DNA from: Streptosporangium sp. NBC_01755
GTDB lineage: Bacteria > Actinomycetota > Actinomycetes > Streptosporangiales > Streptosporangiaceae
Direction: 5' to 3'
Assembly (NCBI RefSeq): GCF_035917995.1
Contig: NZ_CP109131.1
Location: 930,001-994,000 of the forward strand
DNA: 64,000 nucleotides
Both the position numbers and the translations under genes were made by a program. The notes beneath the pieces are model-generated. The model searched no databases, was not told where the DNA came from, and was given only the letters and a program-made list of their open reading frames with translations. Below, piece after piece: positions 60,975 through 64,000 of the stretch (its first letter is position 1; each line of letters begins with the position of its first letter).

Positions 60975-61407
60975 GTTCTCTGCAGCCGACCGATACGGGC
61001 GGTCCGGCCGACCGAGAAGACAGATGGCGGAGACGACGACGGCGAGACCCCGCGGGGAGGCGCATGCCCGTCTTATCAGCGTCCGGGGAGGTCAGGGTTA
61101 CGGCGGACGCGCCGATCGTTATGAACCCGGAGCCGTCCTCGGCGAGCTCTCGCCCGACGGGAACGAACCTGTCTCGCGAAGGCCACATCTCCCAGGGACA
61201 CGGCATCCTCCTACCGGCACGGTGTCTGCGCAGGGCATCCCCATATCGGATGTGAGCGAGACAGGTCGCCCGAGGGCGATTTCACTACACATCAAGGAAC
61301 GCGGACACTTGTCCAAAGAATTCGGTGCGTCTCAGATTCTTGTCACCGGTCATATGGCGCGGTTCGATGCGTTTGGGGGTACCGGAGCCACGCGGAGGGA
61401 CGGGCGC

Positions 61408-64000
61408 ATGACGTCATGGTGGGGACGAACCCCCTCGAAGGCTCTGCCAGGCGCAATGGTGGCGGTGACGATCCTGACGGTGGCGGCGACGATGGCCGGA
61501 GCCCCGCCGACCGCGCACGCCCTGCCCGGCGAACTGTGCCGGGTCGCCTTCACCATCACCACCGGTGGGGACGGCCTGCGCGACGACTCCTTGGAGTCGA
61601 TCCGCCTCGGCGACCGGCCTACCGGTCCGTTCTTCCTCTTCGAGGACGCCGACGGCGACGGCACGCCCGACCCCGAGCCGCTGCGTCAATTCCATTCGGG
61701 CGGCACCGGTGACCGTCCTCATGCCACATTCACCTGGAACGCGGTGCTGTCACCGTGTCTGCCGGTGAGCGCCCTGCGCGACGGGTTCGTGTTCCACCAT
61801 CTCTCGGACGCTCCGGACATCAGTGCCGACAACTGGGATCTGGCCGCCCTGCGCATCGTGGACCGCGACACGGGCACGGTGCTCATCGACCGCGCCGCAC
61901 CGCCCGGCCAGTTCCTGCACCGGTTCCGCAAGAACGACAACCAGACCTTCAGCACCCTCGACCTGGACGGCGACGGCGACGGCCTCACCGACCGCGTCGA
62001 ACTGGAGGGCATCACCCGCGCCGACGGCACAGTGGACACCTGGCTGCCGGAGCACGGCGCCGACCCGTGCCGCGGCACCATCGCGATCGAGCTCGACTGG
62101 CTCGATGACGGTACGGACGCCGGCGACGACCGGCCGGACACCGCGGCGATCGAGGAGGTGGTCACCATGTTCGACGCCGCGCCGCGCCCGGCGCGGCCCA
62201 CCTGCCCGTACGGCCACACGCCGGAGCCCGGCATCCAGTTGCTCGTGGACGTCGACGACGCGATCCCGGTCACCCCGGAGCAGCGCCGGCAGCCGCTCAA
62301 CATGGAACAGGACGGGCAGAAGCCCTTCCTCCGCTTCCGGGAGGCCAACTTCACGCCCGGCCGGTCCGACCTGTTCCGCTACAACCTCTGGGGCTTCCAG
62401 CACGACGACACCGACAGCAGCGGATGGTGCTGCCACGGGCGGGACTTCATGGTCACCCTCGGCACCTGGCCGGACGTGCCGGTACGGGCGCAGAGCGGGA
62501 CGCTCGCCCATGAACTCGGCCATGCCCTCGGCCTCGGCCACGGCGGCGCGGACGACGTCAACCACAAACCGAACCACCTGTCGGTGATGAACTACAACTA
62601 CCAGTTCGTAGGATTGCCGGACATCAGCGAATGGCGCGCGCGGATAGAGGCGATCGGCCCGGCCACCGACGGGGGCACCCGCCTTCGAGTGGCACTCGAC
62701 CAGGTGAGCACGCTCGACTACTCCCGGGCCGTGCTGCCGCCGCTCGACCGTCGGCGCCTCGACGAGCACACCGGTATCGGCATCAGCACCGACACCATGG
62801 CGGCGTGGTGGGACAACGAGGGCACCCTGCGGGTGGGCGACGGCTCGGCCGGGCTGGACTGGGACCTCGACGACACGCTCGACGCCGCTCCGGTCGCGGT
62901 CGACGTCAACGGCGAGTTCCAGAAGTGCGTCGAGGGCACCGACCCGGACCGTACCCCTCCGAACAACGACGACCTGGAGACCGCGCCCTCCCCCGGCACC
63001 GATGACCTGTCCAGGTACGGGCTGATCTACGCCGGCCTCAACGGGCGGTGCGAGACGCCGGCCGTGCCGGGCGACACAGCGAAGGTCGCGAACGGGTACG
63101 ACTACCCGGTGGAGTACGGCTACGACGACACCTTGGACGGCGCCGACGACTGGGCACGCCTCGGGTTCCGCATCGGTGTCTCGCCGGATGCCGGGCAGGC
63201 CCTGCCCGCGCCGGTCCCCGAGATGGGCACGGCGGAGATCAAACGCCACCGGGCGCGCGTCATCGACGCGCTGGTCGCGGCGAGCAGCACGGCACCCGGG
63301 GCGGCGCCGCGCTGGGGTTACGCGTACATGGACCGGGCCACCACGGCCGAAGCGCCGATCGGTGCGGTGACGCCGCTCAACCCGTACTGGCAGTGGAGCA
63401 CCGGCCGACTCGACCCTGCCACCGCGGACCGGCGCGCCACCGTGGTGCACACCGGCACCGGCGAGTACGAGGTACGCCTTCCCGGGGTCGCCTCGGCGAC
63501 CGGGATCGCACACGTGACCGCGTACCGGACCGTGTACCGTGGCCGTACCTGCGGGGTTGTCAGCCACGTTCCCGACGGCCCGGATGAGCTGATCCGGGTG
63601 CGCTGCCTCAACGAAGCCGGCGCGCCGGTGGACTGGTGGTTCACGATCTTCTTCGCCGCGCCCAGCGGCGGGACGCGCCCCTACGCCACCGTCCGGTACG
63701 ACGACGGCGCCGGGGGTACGGCCACGGTGGACCCGGTCCACAACAATGGCACGGTGAACTCGGGCGGTGGCGTCAACCGCGTACTGCGTGAGGGCACCGG
63801 GCGGTACCGGGTGATCCTGGAGGGTACGGCGTTCGCCGCGGGAGCCGGGTACGTTCAGGTGACGCCGTACGGCGCCGGGGCAGCGGTACGTTGCAACCCG
63901 TCGGGCACCACGCCCGGCGCGGGCCGGGTGGAAATCACCGTGGCCTGCTACGCGATCGGCGGCGCGGCCACCGCACAGCCCGCGGACTCGCCATGGCTGC
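61408..64000 (+). CDS. Secreted metzincin-type metalloprotease (3' end outside the window)
   Basis: The ATG at 61408 with GGAGGGA upstream opens a frame of 864 codons that is still open at the window end. The N-terminus has a signal peptide: basic start, hydrophobic core (MVAVTILTVAATMAGA), then an AHA-type cleavage site near residue 40. The mature part contains an acidic, calcium-binding-type stretch (DLDGDGDGLTD), the zinc motif HELGHALGLGH (His368, Glu369, His372, His378) and a Met-turn SVMNY (Met394), so it is a metzincin-like protease. Several Cys pairs suggest disulfides. The C-terminal half is beta-rich. It is divergent from the defence operon and unlikely to belong to it. Confidence 0.88.
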   Translation, partial: MTSWWGRTPSKALPGAMVAVTILTVAATMAGAPPTAHALPGELCRVAFTITTGGDGLRDDSLESIRLGDRPTGPFFLFEDADGDGTPDPEPLRQFHSGGTGDRPHATFTWNAVLSPCLPVSALRDGFVFHHLSDAPDISADNWDLAALRIVDRDTGTVLIDRAAPPGQFLHRFRKNDNQTFSTLDLDGDGDGLTDRVELEGITRADGTVDTWLPEHGADPCRGTIAIELDWLDDGTDAGDDRPDTAAIEEVVTMFDAAPRPARPTCPYGHTPEPGIQLLVDVDDAIPVTPEQRRQPLNMEQDGQKPFLRFREANFTPGRSDLFRYNLWGFQHDDTDSSGWCCHGRDFMVTLGTWPDVPVRAQSGTLAHELGHALGLGHGGADDVNHKPNHLSVMNYNYQFVGLPDISEWRARIEAIGPATDGGTRLRVALDQVSTLDYSRAVLPPLDRRRLDEHTGIGISTDTMAAWWDNEGTLRVGDGSAGLDWDLDDTLDAAPVAVDVNGEFQKCVEGTDPDRTPPNNDDLETAPSPGTDDLSRYGLIYAGLNGRCETPAVPGDTAKVANGYDYPVEYGYDDTLDGADDWARLGFRIGVSPDAGQALPAPVPEMGTAEIKRHRARVIDALVAASSTAPGAAPRWGYAYMDRATTAEAPIGAVTPLNPYWQWSTGRLDPATADRRATVVHTGTGEYEVRLPGVASATGIAHVTAYRTVYRGRTCGVVSHVPDGPDELIRVRCLNEAGAPVDWWFTIFFAAPSGGTRPYATVRYDDGAGGTATVDPVHNNGTVNSGGGVNRVLREGTGRYRVILEGTAFAAGAGYVQVTPYGAGAAVRCNPSGTTPGAGRVEITVACYAIGGAATAQPADSPWL

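Larger units (their letters stand above)
60811..61407. other. Intergenic region between the defence operon and the protease gene
   Basis: About 600 bp between divergent genes. Besides the two palindromes listed separately there is GTAGG/CCTAC around a TC (60889-60900), 79 nt upstream of the kinase-helicase start, and a TTGACA on the plus strand at 60950. Frames of 100 codons occur on both strands but have no RBS, no family and GC-driven composition; I see no gene. The protease promoter must lie in the right half. Confidence 0.55.

Noticed and set aside
61750..63741. A minus-strand frame of over 600 codons opposite the protease gene
   Set aside because: The plus-strand frame has a signal peptide and a full zinc motif; the minus frame has no family and Arg/Val-rich composition.

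Overview
This window reads as a high-GC actinomycete chromosome segment. Third codon positions are strongly G/C, GTG and TTG starts are frequent, start/stop overlaps of the ATGA, GTGA and TGATG type are common, and the families present (SARP regulator, DUF5753 HTH regulators, DUF6879, anti-sigma-type ATPases) are typical of actinomycetes. The mix resembles Streptosporangiaceae, but that is an inference; nothing here fixes the genus. No rRNA, tRNA or CRISPR array was seen.

Region 1 (about 1.15-25.5 kb, minus strand) is a complete-looking extracellular contractile injection system (eCIS). A SARP regulator heads the array (25538). After it come three small proteins (one of them DUF4255), the sheath, two tube proteins, a DUF5908 protein, a LysM adaptor, a VgrG-like spike, a PAAR tip, the gp25 and J-type baseplate proteins, a tail-protein-I-like protein, an unrecognised coiled-coil protein, the tape-measure terminator, the AAA+ ATPase, and finally a 1625-residue cargo-like protein. 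That last protein carries 20 tandem APESA pentapeptides and an unassigned C-terminal domain. Most junctions overlap or are shorter than 50 nt, so this looks like one transcriptional unit.

Region 2 (25.8-33.5 kb) is accessory: a DUF899 protein, two loci with three apparent frameshifts between them (SMI1/KNR4-like protein; membrane-anchored protein), an SDR oxidoreductase, a solitary N6-adenine methylase-like protein with an altered DPPV motif, and a DUF6879/HTH pair.

Region 3 (33.7-41.9 kb) holds a radical SAM gene cut in two by a 4.1-kb Tn554-like element. The element has a 6-bp duplicated core and imperfect terminal inverted repeats, and removing it restores the CxxxCxxC reading frame exactly. 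A PIMT-like methyltransferase follows the broken gene. Next are a DUF1778/GNAT (TacAT-type) toxin-antitoxin pair with a perfect palindromic operator, and a minus-strand pair of an anti-sigma-type ATPase and a small cysteine protein.

Region 4 (42.2-47.3 kb) is a small biosynthesis-like group: Nudix hydrolase, DegT-type aminotransferase and Gfo/Idh/MocA dehydrogenase on the minus strand, divergent from an HTH regulator and a 5-formyl-THF cyclo-ligase-like protein. A possible kinase remnant lies at the divergent promoter.

Region 5 (47.4-60.8 kb, minus strand) is the most striking. It is a three-gene DISARM-like defence operon: a 2078-residue protein joining a Ser/Thr kinase, a DEAD-type helicase, a DUF1998 module and a Vsr/DUF559-like nuclease domain; an SNF2 helicase resembling DrmD; and a PglX/DrmMI-like adenine methylase. 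Two perfect palindromes lie just upstream.

The window ends inside a secreted metzincin-type metalloprotease gene (from 61408).
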